Part shown: positions 8,101 through 17,179 of the stretch, piece after piece
Numbering within the stretch: the first letter of the stretch is position 1
Layout: each line of letters opens with the position of its first letter
Assembly: GCF_034355335.1 (NCBI RefSeq)
Contig: NZ_CP136422.1
Coordinates: 4,002,501-4,066,500 of the forward strand
Length of the DNA: 64,000 nucleotides
Reading direction: 5' to 3'
Source of the DNA: Blautia coccoides
GTDB taxonomy: Bacteria > Bacillota > Clostridia > Lachnospirales > Lachnospiraceae
The notes under the pieces: generated by a model
What the model was told of the DNA's origin: nothing
The model's input: the letters and a program-made list of their open reading frames with translations, nothing else
The model's database searches: none
Made by a program: the position numbers and the translations under genes

Positions 8101-8393
8101 AAAATAAACCTGGATCATAGGTATGACTATTTATGCTCTTAGCAGTCAGGAACTTTCAGCAGAAAAATTAATTGTTGTAATTTGGGGGTTTTATGAAATG
8201 AAAGAACATATATTGATTTTGAATGTACTAGACTCAGACGAGACAGAACTGCCTACACGTAATCTTCCACAGGAAGCAGTCACGGAACGTATTCAAGATA
8301 ACACCGAGCCATTAGAGATATGGTCCGCACTTATCTTCGTCCCCTCCACTTTTTTATGTGAAGAGGATCGAAGAACAGCTTTTCACGTTTCTT
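8101..8393. other. Gene-free stretch with a possible gene remnant
   Basis: No convincing gene is seen between the AbiE operators and the 3' end of serA. A plus-strand frame starting at about 8200 (MKEHILILNVLDSDETELPT and onward) has a GGGGG run nearby and normal-looking composition for some 50 residues, but then runs antisense into serA. It may be the broken end of a gene carried in with the AbiE pair. I recognise no family. Confidence 0.25.
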
Positions 8394-9557
8394 TTATTTT
8401 ACAATTCGCACGCGGTAAACGCCGTGGATATTTTTCAGCTCTTTTGCAACTTCGCCGGAAATTGGTGTGGACACATCAATCATGGTGTAAGCAAAATCGC
8501 CTTTACTCTTGTTGGTCATATTGGAGATATTCACTCCTGCGTCACCCAGAACCTTTGTGAACTGGCTGATCATGTTGGGAATATTTTTGTGATTAATGGT
8601 CACCCTTCCCACATCTATACAAGCCCCTGTATCACAGTCCGGATAATTCACAGAATTCTTGATATTTCCACTTTCAAGATAATCCATAAGCTGCCTTACG
8701 GCCATCACAGCACAGTTGTCTTCTGACTCCTCTGTGGATGCTCCCAGATGGGGTGTTACCAGAGTGTTTGGTGTGCTGGTCACTAGAGGGTTTGCAAAGT
8801 CTGTCACATACTTTTTGACTTTTCCCTCTCTCAGAGCCTCTGCCAGAGCTTCCTCATCCACCAGCAGATCCCTTGCAAAATTCAGAAGGACAACGCCCTC
8901 TTTCATCTGGGCGATCTCATCAGCGCTGATCATTTTCCTTGTGGATTCCATCAGCGGCACATGGATGGTGATATAATCACACTCTTTGTAGATCACGTTC
9001 AGATCATTGATGTGGTGAATGCTTCTGGAAAGGTTCCACGCTGCGTCCACGGAGATAAACGGATCATATCCGTATACTTCCATTCCCAGATGTACCGCAG
9101 CATTGGCCACCTTTACACCGATAGCGCCAAGGCCTATGATTCCCAGCTTCCTTCCGCTGATCTCGCAGCCGGCAAACTGCTTTTTCTTCTTCTCAGCCAG
9201 TTTTCCAATGTCCTCTGTGGCATCCTGGTGCTCCAGCCATTCAATGCCTCCCACAATATCCCTGGAGGCCAGCAGCATTCCGGCAATGACCATTTCCTTT
9301 ACACCATTGGCATTTGCTCCCGGTGTGTTGAAGACCACCACACCGTCCTTTGCGCACTCCTCCAACGGAATATTGTTGACACCTGCGCCGGCTCTGGCTA
9401 TGGCAACCACATTCTTTGGCAGCTCCATCTCATGCATATTTGCACTTCTCACCAGCACGGCATCTGCATCAGACATATTGTCTGTGCTCTCATACTTGGC
9501 GGGGAAGTGCTCCAGTCCTACGCTGGAAATTGGATTTAAGCAGTGATATCTGTACAT
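8394..9557 (-). CDS. serA: D-3-phosphoglycerate dehydrogenase
   Basis: SerA oxidises 3-phosphoglycerate with NAD to 3-phosphohydroxypyruvate, the first step of serine synthesis. The 387-residue protein has the split substrate domain, a Rossmann motif LGIIGLGAIG (from about residue 140), the catalytic region ending in HLGAST, and a C-terminal ACT domain (from about residue 320) typical of serine feedback sensing. The ATG at 9557 is used; it is two bases past the serC stop with AAGGAG upstream. In related genomes DUF1015 often follows directly; here the AbiE pair separates them. Confidence 0.95.
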   Translation of the reverse strand: MYRYHCLNPISSVGLEHFPAKYESTDNMSDADAVLVRSANMHEMELPKNVVAIARAGAGVNNIPLEECAKDGVVVFNTPGANANGVKEMVIAGMLLASRDIVGGIEWLEHQDATEDIGKLAEKKKKQFAGCEISGRKLGIIGLGAIGVKVANAAVHLGMEVYGYDPFISVDAAWNLSRSIHHINDLNVIYKECDYITIHVPLMESTRKMISADEIAQMKEGVVLLNFARDLLVDEEALAEALREGKVKKYVTDFANPLVTSTPNTLVTPHLGASTEESEDNCAVMAVRQLMDYLESGNIKNSVNYPDCDTGACIDVGRVTINHKNIPNMISQFTKVLGDAGVNISNMTNKSKGDFAYTMIDVSTPISGEVAKELKNIHGVYRVRIVK

Positions 9558-9559
9558 GA

Positions 9560-10642
9560 TCAAGCATTCTCCTTTTCAAATTTTTCCATGAAAGCAGTCA
9601 GGGCCTCCACACCTTCTATAGGCATGGCATTGTAGATGCTGGCACGCATGCCGCCTACACTCCTGTGTCCTTTCAGATTCACGAAGCCTGCGGCTGTGGC
9701 TTCTTTGATAAATTTCGCGTCCAAATCTTTATCACCTGTGACAAACGGCACATTCATAAGGGAACGGGAATCCGGTTCCACTGTACCTTTGAACATTGTG
9801 CTGGCATCCAGGAAATCATAAAGGATTTTGGCCTTTTTCTCATTATGCTTCTTCATGGCCTCCAGGCCGCCCTGTCTCTTCAGCCACTGGAATACCTTGC
9901 CGCACATATAGATGCCGTAGCAGTTGGGGGTATTATATAAGGACTCCGCATCTGCGTGTGTCTTGTAGGTAAGCATCGTCGGTGTTCCCGGAAGAACCTC
10001 CTCTGTGATCAGGTCTTCGCGGATGATGGCGATCACTACACCGGCAGGCCCTATATTTTTCTGTGCACCGCCGTAAATAAGGCCGTATTTCTCCACCTCC
10101 ATAGGTTCGGAGAGGAAACATGAGGAAACGTCCGCAACCAGAGTTTTGCCTTTTGTATTGGGCAGTGTTTTAAATTTTGTACCGTAGATGGTGTTATTCT
10201 CGCAGATATATACATAATCCGCGTCCGGGCTTATGGGAAGGTCTGAACAGTCCGGAATGTAAGAAAATGTCTTATCTTCAGAGGAAGCGACTTTGTTGGC
10301 TGTTCCGTACTTCTGTGCCTCCTGCCATGCTTTCTTTGCCCACTGGCCTGTCACAATGTAATCAGCCACTTTATTCTTCATCAGGTTCATAGGGATCATG
10401 GCAAACTGCTGATGGGCACCGCCCTGCAGGAATAATACTTTATAGTTATCCGGAATATGCAGCAGTTCTCTTAAATCTGCCTCTGCAGTATGTATAATAT
10501 CCTCAAAAGCTTTGGAGCGGTGGCTCATCTCCATAACAGACATGCCCGTTCCCTTATAATCCAGCATCTCTGCTGCTGCCTCCTTCAGCACTTCCTCCGG
10601 CAGCACTGCCGGTCCTGCCGAAAAGTTATAAACTCTGCTCAC
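9560..10642 (-). CDS. serC: Phosphoserine aminotransferase
   Basis: SerC converts 3-phosphohydroxypyruvate and glutamate to phosphoserine and 2-oxoglutarate, using PLP. The 360-residue sequence begins MSRVYNFSAGPAVLPEEV and carries the PLP lysine in GGAQKNIGPAG, both diagnostic. The start is a GTG at 10642, nine bases after GGAGG. It is the first gene of the serC-serA transcript, and its promoter at 10784-10812 gives a leader of about 135 bases containing a GC-rich hairpin. It could also serve pyridoxine synthesis, as in other bacteria. Confidence 0.96.
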   Translation of the reverse strand: MSRVYNFSAGPAVLPEEVLKEAAAEMLDYKGTGMSVMEMSHRSKAFEDIIHTAEADLRELLHIPDNYKVLFLQGGAHQQFAMIPMNLMKNKVADYIVTGQWAKKAWQEAQKYGTANKVASSEDKTFSYIPDCSDLPISPDADYVYICENNTIYGTKFKTLPNTKGKTLVADVSSCFLSEPMEVEKYGLIYGGAQKNIGPAGVVIAIIREDLITEEVLPGTPTMLTYKTHADAESLYNTPNCYGIYMCGKVFQWLKRQGGLEAMKKHNEKKAKILYDFLDASTMFKGTVEPDSRSLMNVPFVTGDKDLDAKFIKEATAAGFVNLKGHRSVGGMRASIYNAMPIEGVEALTAFMEKFEKENA

Positions 10643-10697
10643 TTGTTGTTTCCTCCTCTATTGTTTTACTCTTATAATACAGTCTGGTTATCTGCAT

Positions 10698-10730
10698 TTG
10701 CTGCTGAAAAGCCAAACGGCTGAACAACAA
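10698..10730 (+). repeat. Possible fragment of the dispersed 130-bp repeat
   Basis: TTTGCTGCTGAAAAGCC followed by GGCTGAAC and CAACAA resembles the right-hand end of copy A (TTTGCTGCT, then AAGCC, GGCTGAA and CAACAA). Only about 30 bases are left, so it may be a decayed end of the element in the serC leader. Confidence 0.35.
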
Positions 10731-10733
10731 CAC

Positions 10734-10762
10734 GCCACATGCCCCTTTTAGGGACACGTGGC
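10734..10762 (-). other. Leader hairpin of serC-serA / possible ilvB terminator
   Basis: GCCACGTGTCCC and GGGGCATGTGGC (minus strand) form a strong stem with a short A-rich loop, followed by GTGTTGTTGTT. It lies downstream of the serC promoter start, so it is inside that leader; it may also stop read-through from ilvB. Confidence 0.5.
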
Positions 10763-10783
10763 ATAAATTGCTTGACAAGAAGT

Positions 10784-10812
10784 ATTCTACCTCTTTGTTA
10801 TATTATTGTCAA
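10784..10812 (-). promoter_or_regulatory. serC-serA promoter
   Basis: A perfect TTGACA, 17 bases, then TAGAAT on the minus strand. It is located between the end of ilvB and serC, with a predicted start near 10777. Confidence 0.8.
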
Positions 10813-10843
10813 TAAAAACATTTGTCTTTCTGAAAAAGACACA

Positions 10844-12529
10844 TTATTTCTGTTTCGCTTTCAGATCATCCTCGTCAAAGGCATCCTCAATATTGGCGCC
10901 TGCCGGTACCATCGGGAATACTTTGTCATCGCTGTCGATCATGCAGTCCAAAACAACGGTAGTGTTTAATTCAATCGCTTTTGCAAGAGCCTCCTGCAGT
11001 TCTTCTTTTTTCGTCACACGGATACCCACTGCACCCATGGCTTCAGCCAGTTTCACAAAATCAACTTTATCTTTTAATACTGTATTAGAATATCTGCCTT
11101 CATAGAACAGAGTCTGCCACTGGCGCACCATACCGAGAACCTGGTTGTTGATGACCACCTGGATAAGCGGGATATCATTTCTGGTGGCTGTTGCGATCTC
11201 ATTCATGTTCATACGGAAACAGCCGTCTCCTGCCACATTGATGACCACCTTATCGGGATTGCCCATCTTTGCGCCGATAGCCGCCCCCAGACCATAGCCC
11301 ATGGTACCCAGTCCGCCGGAGGAGAGGAATGTGCGGGGTGCTTTGTATTTATAATACTGGGCTGCCCACATCTGATGCTGTCCTACCTCTGTGACGATAA
11401 TGGCATCACCTTTTGTCTGACGATAGATTTCTTCAATGATGGCAGGGCCGCTCAAGCCTTCCTGGTTGTAGCGCAGAGGATATTTCGCTTTCAGCTCCTC
11501 TACATATTCCAACCACTCTTTATGCTCTTCCTGCTCCACCATATCGATCAGGCGTTTCAGCACTTCTTTGGCATCACCTACTACGCTGCAGTCAACCAGC
11601 ACGTTTTTATTGATTTCCGCTGCATCCACATCAATCTGGATTACCTTTGCATTTCTTGCAAAATTTCTTGTATTGCCGGTCACACGGTCGCTGAATCTGG
11701 CGCCTATTGTGATCAGCAGGTCACATTTTGTCACTCCCAGATTGGAAGCCTTGGTTCCGTGCATACCCAGCATACCGGTATACAATTCATCTTCTCCGGA
11801 GAACGCGCCTTTTCCCATAAGGGAATCCGTTACAGGTGCCTGGATCTTATGTGCCAGAGTGCGCAGTTCCTCCCATGCATTAGCTGCAATGGCTCCGCCT
11901 CCCACAAAGATGAACGGACGCTTTGCCTCCCGGATCATCTCTGCCGCCTTAGCCAGATCTGCCTCTTCAATCTCACTTACGGAGGGTTTCACAGGCTTTG
12001 GCACTGCATTTTCAAAGTCTGTCTTGGCTGCAGTCACATCCTTTGTGATATCCACAAGGACCGGACCGGGCCGGCCGCTCTTTGCAATGACAAAGGCACG
12101 GCGGATGGTTTTTGCAAGCTTCTTCACATCTTTTACGATAAAGCTGTGTTTTGTGATAGGCATAACAACACCGGCTATATCTACCTCCTGGAAGCTGTCT
12201 TTTCCCAGAAGGGGAACGCCGACATTACAGGTAATGGCAACCACAGGAACAGAGTCCATATGGGCTGTGGCAATACCTGTCACCAGATTAGTGGCGCCAG
12301 GGCCGCTGGTCGCAAAGCATACCCCCACTTTTCCTGTAGAACGGGCATAGCCGTCCGCTGCGTGGGCTGCGCCCTGCTCATGGGAAGTCAGTACGTGATG
12401 GATCTCATCACTGTGTTTATATAACTCGTCATAAATGTTCAGAATGGTTCCGCCCGGATAACCAAATACGGTATCTACACCCTGCTCTTTTAAACATTCG
12501 ATTACTATTTCTGCTCCTGTCAACTGCAT
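10844..12529 (-). CDS. ilvB: Acetolactate synthase, large (catalytic) subunit
   Basis: This TPP enzyme condenses two pyruvates, or pyruvate with 2-oxobutyrate, in valine, leucine and isoleucine synthesis. The 561-residue protein has the N-terminal catalytic glutamate region (LTSHEQGAAHAADGYAR), the FAD-binding middle domain and the C-terminal TPP/Mg motif beginning GDGCFRMN, all of the anabolic IlvB type. It ends the leuB-ilvD-ilvB operon. No ilvN regulatory subunit follows; the next gene downstream is serC, with its own promoter. Either ilvN is elsewhere or this enzyme works without it. Confidence 0.95.
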   Translation of the reverse strand: MQLTGAEIVIECLKEQGVDTVFGYPGGTILNIYDELYKHSDEIHHVLTSHEQGAAHAADGYARSTGKVGVCFATSGPGATNLVTGIATAHMDSVPVVAITCNVGVPLLGKDSFQEVDIAGVVMPITKHSFIVKDVKKLAKTIRRAFVIAKSGRPGPVLVDITKDVTAAKTDFENAVPKPVKPSVSEIEEADLAKAAEMIREAKRPFIFVGGGAIAANAWEELRTLAHKIQAPVTDSLMGKGAFSGEDELYTGMLGMHGTKASNLGVTKCDLLITIGARFSDRVTGNTRNFARNAKVIQIDVDAAEINKNVLVDCSVVGDAKEVLKRLIDMVEQEEHKEWLEYVEELKAKYPLRYNQEGLSGPAIIEEIYRQTKGDAIIVTEVGQHQMWAAQYYKYKAPRTFLSSGGLGTMGYGLGAAIGAKMGNPDKVVINVAGDGCFRMNMNEIATATRNDIPLIQVVINNQVLGMVRQWQTLFYEGRYSNTVLKDKVDFVKLAEAMGAVGIRVTKKEELQEALAKAIELNTTVVLDCMIDSDDKVFPMVPAGANIEDAFDEDDLKAKQK

Positions 12530-12568
12530 ATTGAAATCCTCCCAACCGTTATCTTTTCTTTTTTATTT

Positions 12569-14236
12569 TTATTTCTGGATTTCCAGAACAGCTCCTCTGT
12601 TTCCGCTGGTCACCATAGCCGCATAGCGTGCCAGATATCCCGTATTTACTTTAGGCTCTCTTGGCTGCCATGCAGCCTTTCTCCTTGCCATTTCCTCTTC
12701 TGAAACAGCCAGCTCCAGCTTGTTTTCCGGAATATTGATGCGGATGATATCTCCCTCCTCCACAAGGGCGATGGGACCGCCTACGGCTGCCTCCGGAGAA
12801 ATATGTCCAATGGAAGCTCCGCGGGATGCGCCGGAGAAACGTCCGTCTGTGATCAGAGCCACGCTGGAACCAAGCCCCATACCTGCAATTGCAGAGGTTG
12901 GATTCAGCATCTCTCTCATTCCCGGACCGCCTTTTGGTCCCTCATAACGGATCACCACTACATCTCCTGACACGATCTTACCGCCTTTGATGGCGTCAAT
13001 GGCATCTTCCTCACACTCAAACACCTTTGCAGGGCCTTCATGCACCATCATCTCCTCACAGACTGCGGAACGTTTTACCACACCGCCGTCCGGTGCCAGA
13101 TTGCCGGTGAGTACCGCAAGGCCTCCGGTCTGGCTGTAAGGATTTTCAACCGGGCGGATAACCTCTGAATTCCTGTTCTCACAGTTTTTAATATTTTCGC
13201 CCACAGTCTTTCCTGTCACTGTCATACAGTCCAGATTCAGCAAATCTTTTTTGGTAAGCTCATTCATCACTGCGTACACACCGCCGGCCTCATTCAAATC
13301 TTCAATGTAAGTCGGACCTGCCGGTGCCAGATGGCAGAGATTCGGTGTCTTTGCGCTCACTTCATTTGCAAAGGTAATGTCAAAGTCCCATCCGATTTCA
13401 TGGGCAATTGCCGGCAGATGCAGCATACTGTTGGTAGAACATCCAAGTGCCATATCAACCGTCAGGGCATTCATGATCGCGTCTTTTGTCATGATGTCCC
13501 TCGGACGGATATTCTGTCTGTACATCTCCATTACCTGCATACCTGCGTGTTTTGCCAGTTTGATCCTCTCGGAATAAACAGCAGGGATGGTTCCATTTCC
13601 TTTTAATCCCATACCCAGCACTTCTGTAAGACAGTTCATGCTGTTGGCAGTGTACATACCGGAGCAGGAGCCGCAGGTTGGGCAGACTTTATTTTCAAAT
13701 TCTTCCACTTCCTCTGCGGTCATGGTTCCGGCACTATAGGAACCTACAGCCTCAAACATGGAAGAAAGGCTTCTCTTCTGGCCATGTACACGGCCTGCCA
13801 GCATAGGACCGCCGCTTACAAATACGGTGGGGACATTGATCCTGGCTGCTGCCATAAGGAGTCCCGGTACGTTCTTGTCACAGTTCGGTACCATGACCAG
13901 AGCGTCAAACTGATGGGCCATAGCCATAGCCTCTGTGGAATCCGCGATCAGATCTCTTGTCACCAGGGAATATTTCATTCCTGTATGTCCCATGGCAATA
14001 CCGTCGCAGACAGCAATAGCCGGGAACATGATCGGTGTTCCGCCGGCCATGGCAACACCTAATTTTACAGCATCCACGATCTTATCCAGGTTCATGTGGC
14101 CCGGCACAATCTCATTATAGGAGCTGACAATACCTACCAGCGGCCTTTCCAGTTCCTCTTTTGTCATTCCCAAAGCATTGAACAGGGAACGGTGCGGTGC
14201 CTGCTGCATACCTGTTTTTACTGCATCACTTCTCAT
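12569..14236 (-). CDS. ilvD: Dihydroxy-acid dehydratase
   Basis: IlvD removes water from 2,3-dihydroxy-acids to form the branched 2-keto acids, using an Fe-S cluster. The 555-residue product starts [20 protein letters not shown], the family signature, and has the cluster and catalytic motifs [19 protein letters not shown] and [19 protein letters not shown]. The ATG at 14236 is chosen over a GTG nine bases upstream, which sits only two bases from the AGGA site. It lies 39 bases ahead of ilvB and is in the same operon. Confidence 0.95.
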   Translation of the reverse strand: MRSDAVKTGMQQAPHRSLFNALGMTKEELERPLVGIVSSYNEIVPGHMNLDKIVDAVKLGVAMAGGTPIMFPAIAVCDGIAMGHTGMKYSLVTRDLIADSTEAMAMAHQFDALVMVPNCDKNVPGLLMAAARINVPTVFVSGGPMLAGRVHGQKRSLSSMFEAVGSYSAGTMTAEEVEEFENKVCPTCGSCSGMYTANSMNCLTEVLGMGLKGNGTIPAVYSERIKLAKHAGMQVMEMYRQNIRPRDIMTKDAIMNALTVDMALGCSTNSMLHLPAIAHEIGWDFDITFANEVSAKTPNLCHLAPAGPTYIEDLNEAGGVYAVMNELTKKDLLNLDCMTVTGKTVGENIKNCENRNSEVIRPVENPYSQTGGLAVLTGNLAPDGGVVKRSAVCEEMMVHEGPAKVFECEEDAIDAIKGGKIVSGDVVVIRYEGPKGGPGMREMLNPTSAIAGMGLGSSVALITDGRFSGASRGASIGHISPEAAVGGPIALVEEGDIIRINIPENKLELAVSEEEMARRKAAWQPREPKVNTGYLARYAAMVTSGNRGAVLEIQK

Positions 14237-14367
14237 ATCTTTCACAATCCTTTCTGTTGTCTGTTTTCTATTGTCTGAATTCCATTGTCCGTTTTTGATC
14301 TTATTTGTAACTGTTCTGTATTTTCACCATTATAAGCGGATGCTTAACTGTTACTCTCGTTCAGCTC

Positions 14368-15450
14368 TCAGATCCGCTCTGCGATCAGATCTCCCATCTC
14401 GATCGTCCCCACCTGTTTCATACCATCCGCCATGATGTCCACTGTGCGGAATCCCTCTGTAAGGACCTTCTGCACGGCTGCCTCCACAGCATCCGCCTCT
14501 TTGTCCAGATCCAGGGAGTAGCGCAGCATCATGGCTGCAGACAGTATGGTCGCCAGAGGATTGGCGATCCCTTTTCCTGCAATGTCAGGTGCAGAACCGT
14601 GGCTCGGCTCGTAAAGACCGAATTTTGTCTCATTTAAGCTGGCAGATGAAAGCATTCCGATGGAGCCTGTCACCATGCTTGCCTCATCAGACAAAATATC
14701 GCCGAACATGTTCTCTGTGAGGATAACATCGAACTGACCCGGATTATGCACAAGCTGCATGGCACAATTATCCACAAGCATATGTTCCAGTGTCACCTCA
14801 GGATAATCCTTTGCCACCTCTTCCACCACTTTTCTCCAGAGTCTGGAGGAATCCAGTACATTGGCTTTGTCCACACTTGTGACTTTTTTGTTTCTCTTCA
14901 TGGCAATATCAAATGCTTTGACAGCAATCCTGCGGATCTCATTTTCATTATATGTAAGAGTGTCTACGGCTGTTGTCACACCGTTTTCCTCTACTGTCTT
15001 CCTCTCACCGAAATACAGGCCGCCGGTCAGCTCCCTGACAATGATCATGTCAAATCCATCACCGATCACTTCCTCTTTCAGGGGGCAGGCACCTTTCAGT
15101 TCCTCGTACAGATAAGCAGGGCGCAGGTTTGCAAACAGATTCAGCGCTTTTCTGATAGCTAAGAGTCCTGCTTCGGGACGTTTTGACGGCTCCAGCTGAT
15201 ACCAGGGTGATGTCTTGGCATCCCCTCCGATGGACCCCATCAGCACCGCGTCGGAAGCTTTGGCAGACTTAATCGCTTCCTCAGTCAGCGGCACACCGTG
15301 CACATCAATGGAAGCTCCCCCAAGCAGTACCTCCTCATAGGAAAAACTGTGTCCATATACTTCACAGACCTTATCCAGCACTTTTTTAGCCTCTGCCACA
15401 ATTTCCGGTCCAATTCCGTCACCCGGGATCAATGCAATTTTATAGTTCAT
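14368..15450 (-). CDS. leuB: 3-isopropylmalate dehydrogenase
   Basis: LeuB oxidatively decarboxylates 3-isopropylmalate to 2-oxoisocaproate in leucine synthesis, with NAD. The 360-residue sequence begins [17 protein letters not shown] and carries the metal/substrate motif in [26 protein letters not shown] precedes the ATG. It is the first gene of leuB-ilvD-ilvB, under the promoter at 15508-15536 with a short leader of about 50 bases, too short for a T-box or a leader peptide. leuA, leuC and leuD are not in the window. Confidence 0.95.
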   Translation of the reverse strand: MNYKIALIPGDGIGPEIVAEAKKVLDKVCEVYGHSFSYEEVLLGGASIDVHGVPLTEEAIKSAKASDAVLMGSIGGDAKTSPWYQLEPSKRPEAGLLAIRKALNLFANLRPAYLYEELKGACPLKEEVIGDGFDMIIVRELTGGLYFGERKTVEENGVTTAVDTLTYNENEIRRIAVKAFDIAMKRNKKVTSVDKANVLDSSRLWRKVVEEVAKDYPEVTLEHMLVDNCAMQLVHNPGQFDVILTENMFGDILSDEASMVTGSIGMLSSASLNETKFGLYEPSHGSAPDIAGKGIANPLATILSAAMMLRYSLDLDKEADAVEAAVQKVLTEGFRTVDIMADGMKQVGTIEMGDLIAERI

Positions 15451-15507
15451 GAGATTCTCCTCCTGTCGTACAGTTGTCGTATGTTATCGCATTATAGTAT
15501 TTTAATT

Positions 15508-15536
15508 ATGATAATCCTTTTTCGCTTATATTTCAA
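15508..15536 (-). promoter_or_regulatory. leuB-ilvD-ilvB promoter
   Basis: TTGAAA, 17 bases, TATCAT on the minus strand, with the start near 15501. It is the only good promoter between leuB and the tRNA-Gly region. Confidence 0.7.
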
Positions 15537-15599
15537 GGCATAATAAGGCTCTCTGCTATGCTTTTTCGTTATATAAGCCATAACAGTTCAAAAATCCTC

Positions 15600-15628
15600 T
15601 TGCAAATAAAAATATTTTGGATTATAAT
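15600..15628 (+). promoter_or_regulatory. Promoter of a candidate small RNA
   Basis: TTGCAA, exactly 17 bases, then perfect TATAAT on the plus strand. No start codon with a ribosome site follows; a structured stretch of about 115 bases does. Confidence 0.65.
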
Positions 15629-15634
15629 ATCTTC

Positions 15635-15749
15635 AACGCATCAGTTCCGGGAGGAGTGCGGTTACACCCGTATCTGCGGTGTCTCGGTTCACACATATGA
15701 ATATCCCGGAGGAACACGCGCAGGCTGGTGCACGTTTGGGATATTTTAA
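15635..15749 (+). ncRNA. Candidate structured small RNA
   Basis: The stretch begins seven bases after a strong plus-strand promoter and ends in an 8-bp inverted repeat (AATATCCC at 15700, GGGATATT at 15738) running into TTTTAATTT. Internal pairings include GTTCC with GGAAC, ACACC with GGTGT, and TCCGGGA with TCCCGGA, the last two offering alternative folds. It is more GC-rich than its flanks and has no convincing frame. It does not show the conserved core of SRP RNA, and I could not match it to 6S RNA. It ends shortly before tRNA-Gly and might be its leader. Confidence 0.5.
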
Positions 15750-15775
15750 TTTCCTCAGTTATATAATACATGTAT

Positions 15776-15846
15776 GCAGATATAGTTCATCGGTAGAACG
15801 CTAGCTTCCCAAGCTGGAGAGGCGGGTTCGATTCCCGTTATCTGCT
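15776..15846 (+). tRNA. tRNA-Gly (anticodon CCC)
   Basis: A complete 71-base cloverleaf: acceptor arms GCAGATA and TATCTGC, D arm GTTC/GAAC, anticodon loop TTCCCAA between CTAGC and GCTGG, and T arm GCGGG/CCCGT with loop TTCGATT. The anticodon CCC reads GGG glycine codons. CCA is not encoded. A TATAAT lies nine bases upstream and a strong terminator follows directly. Confidence 0.97.
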
Positions 15847-15856
15847 TAGAGTTTTT

Positions 15857-15915
15857 GCAGCAAAAAGCCTAATTTTCTTTGATTTTAAAGGCTTTTTGCT
15901 GCATTTTCTTTTTTA
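15857..15915 (+). terminator. Terminator of tRNA-Gly
   Basis: A perfect 14-bp stem (GCAGCAAAAAGCCT at 15857-15870 with 15889-15902) is followed by ATTTTCTTTTTT on the plus strand, eleven bases after the tRNA 3' end. Confidence 0.92.
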
Positions 15916-15969
15916 TCCCGTGTTTTTGATTACTCTTCTATTACCATAAAAAGTTCTTCTATAGGCACA

Positions 15970-16016
15970 GCAAAAGGCTGCCGGCAAATTTGTCAGCAAC
16001 CTTTTCATTCTTTTTC
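15970..16016 (+). terminator. Hairpin between convergent genes
   Basis: AAAAGGCTGCCGGC pairs with GTCAGCAACCTTTT with a few mismatches and is followed by CATTCTTTTTC. It may back up the tRNA terminator on the plus strand and also end the minus-strand membrane-protein gene. Confidence 0.55.
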
Positions 16017-16035
16017 TATTCATATGTATACCTTA

Positions 16036-16329
16036 TTAATACTGAAGCAATATATGTAAGACTGCATCAACGAAAAAAACAAGACAGAAACCAAGCCGTA
16101 TAAGTGAACTATGAAATTTTTCTGTTTTCTCATTCCTTGACAGCAAATAAATACTTTTAAATGTATGATAAACTGCTAATACACCGTAAATAGTTATAGC
16201 AATCTGATAGCAAATAGCACTATACTCATATTTTTTATTATATATTACTATAATTCCCACAAATGCAGGGATCAAGAAAAAAATATCATACATTATTCGG
16301 CATATTAAAGATTTTTTGTCCCTGAACAT
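16036..16329 (-). CDS. Small multi-pass membrane protein of unknown function
   Basis: A 97-residue hydrophobic protein, MFRDKKSLICRIMYD to the end, with about three predicted membrane spans (roughly residues 11-30, 38-58 and 75-95) separated by short charged loops. AAGGAAGTGAG precedes the ATG at a slightly long spacing. I recognise no family. It follows a lipoprotein gene on the same strand after about 90 bases and may be expressed with it. Confidence 0.6.
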   Translation of the reverse strand: MFRDKKSLICRIMYDIFFLIPAFVGIIVIYNKKYEYSAICYQIAITIYGVLAVYHTFKSIYLLSRNEKTEKFHSSLIRLGFCLVFFVDAVLHILLQY

Positions 16330-16420
16330 TTAATCAGCTCACTTCCTTTTGACATTTTATTCAATGTATGAGAGTTAAAAATTTGAGGCCTCATGTGATA
16401 GCCTTCATTTTATATAACTT

Positions 16421-17179
16421 TTATTGAACATTTGGTATAGATAGATTCGCTGCATTGCCATAATTATAGATATCCAAAATTTCTTTATTATACGATGCAT
16501 TTTTAATATTTTTATCATTTGCAACCTTTTCAGCGGCCTCTTCAACAGAAATACTATCCATCTGAGACATCTGCGCAATCTCTTTTTTGATACGTGCATC
16601 CGTAGTATCTGTGATGATACGGACTAGCTGCAAAGTTTCTTTATCCATATAATATTCCTGATAAATAGTATAGGGGATTTCCTGATCCATGCGGTATGTT
16701 TTACCCATGTCTTCAACGTAGCTTGTGGTATAGACAAGCGTTTTTTTATCATTTATAGATTCTTCTCTGTCCTTTTCAAATTTTAATACACGGCTGTAAC
16801 CATATTCATGAGCGTATACACCGCTATTTATTTTCTTCCATTCATCACTATCATTCGTGAGCGCAATCCTATCAGGATGTGCTTCATCTCCATACATATA
16901 CATTTCTAATATTTTAGAATTAGGATTTAAGTATTTCATATGTATCTGAAAAGGATTGCGGATAACGGTTCCTTTTACATACATTTGTGCATATTCATTT
17001 CCCTGTTCATCATATCTTATATAACTTTCTTCAAAATCATAATCTGTCTTGTAAAATTCAGCTACAGATGTTTCTATGTCTGTTTTTTCTGTTTTTGAAG
17101 ATTCCGCATTACCGACACATCCGGACAGAAACGAAGAAAAGACACATAAATATAAAATATTTTTCCCGTTTTTGAACAT
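16421..17179 (-). CDS. Putative lipoprotein of unknown function
   Basis: A 252-residue secreted protein with a type II signal peptide: KNGKN, a hydrophobic stretch, then lipobox LSGC with the lipidated Cys at 21. The mature part is hydrophilic, rich in Tyr, Glu and Asp, and lacks other cysteines, suggesting an extracellular beta-rich domain tethered to the membrane. A strong GGAGGAGG site precedes the ATG. I do not recognise the domain; clostridial lipoproteins of this size often occur as singletons. Its base composition is AT-rich relative to the hydrogenase operon beside it. Confidence 0.75.
   Translation of the reverse strand: MFKNGKNILYLCVFSSFLSGCVGNAESSKTEKTDIETSVAEFYKTDYDFEESYIRYDEQGNEYAQMYVKGTVIRNPFQIHMKYLNPNSKILEMYMYGDEAHPDRIALTNDSDEWKKINSGVYAHEYGYSRVLKFEKDREESINDKKTLVYTTSYVEDMGKTYRMDQEIPYTIYQEYYMDKETLQLVRIITDTTDARIKKEIAQMSQMDSISVEEAAEKVANDKNIKNASYNKEILDIYNYGNAANLSIPNVQ

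Noticed and set aside
8357..8393. Terminator for serA
   Set aside because: The GTGAAGAG/CTTTTCAC stem has a T-rich tail only on the plus strand; on the serA strand it is followed by A residues, so it does not look like a serA terminator.
11375..12424. 349-codon plus-strand frame opposite ilvB
   Set aside because: Antisense shadow of a well-conserved gene; Cys/His-rich chance composition and no ribosome site.
15640..15750. T-box leader for leuB on the minus strand, because of GGGTGTAACCGCAC resembling a T-box
   Set aside because: The match to the T-box core is imperfect, the leuB promoter lies downstream of it at 15508-15536, and there is no terminator just before leuB. The plus-strand promoter suggests a separate RNA.
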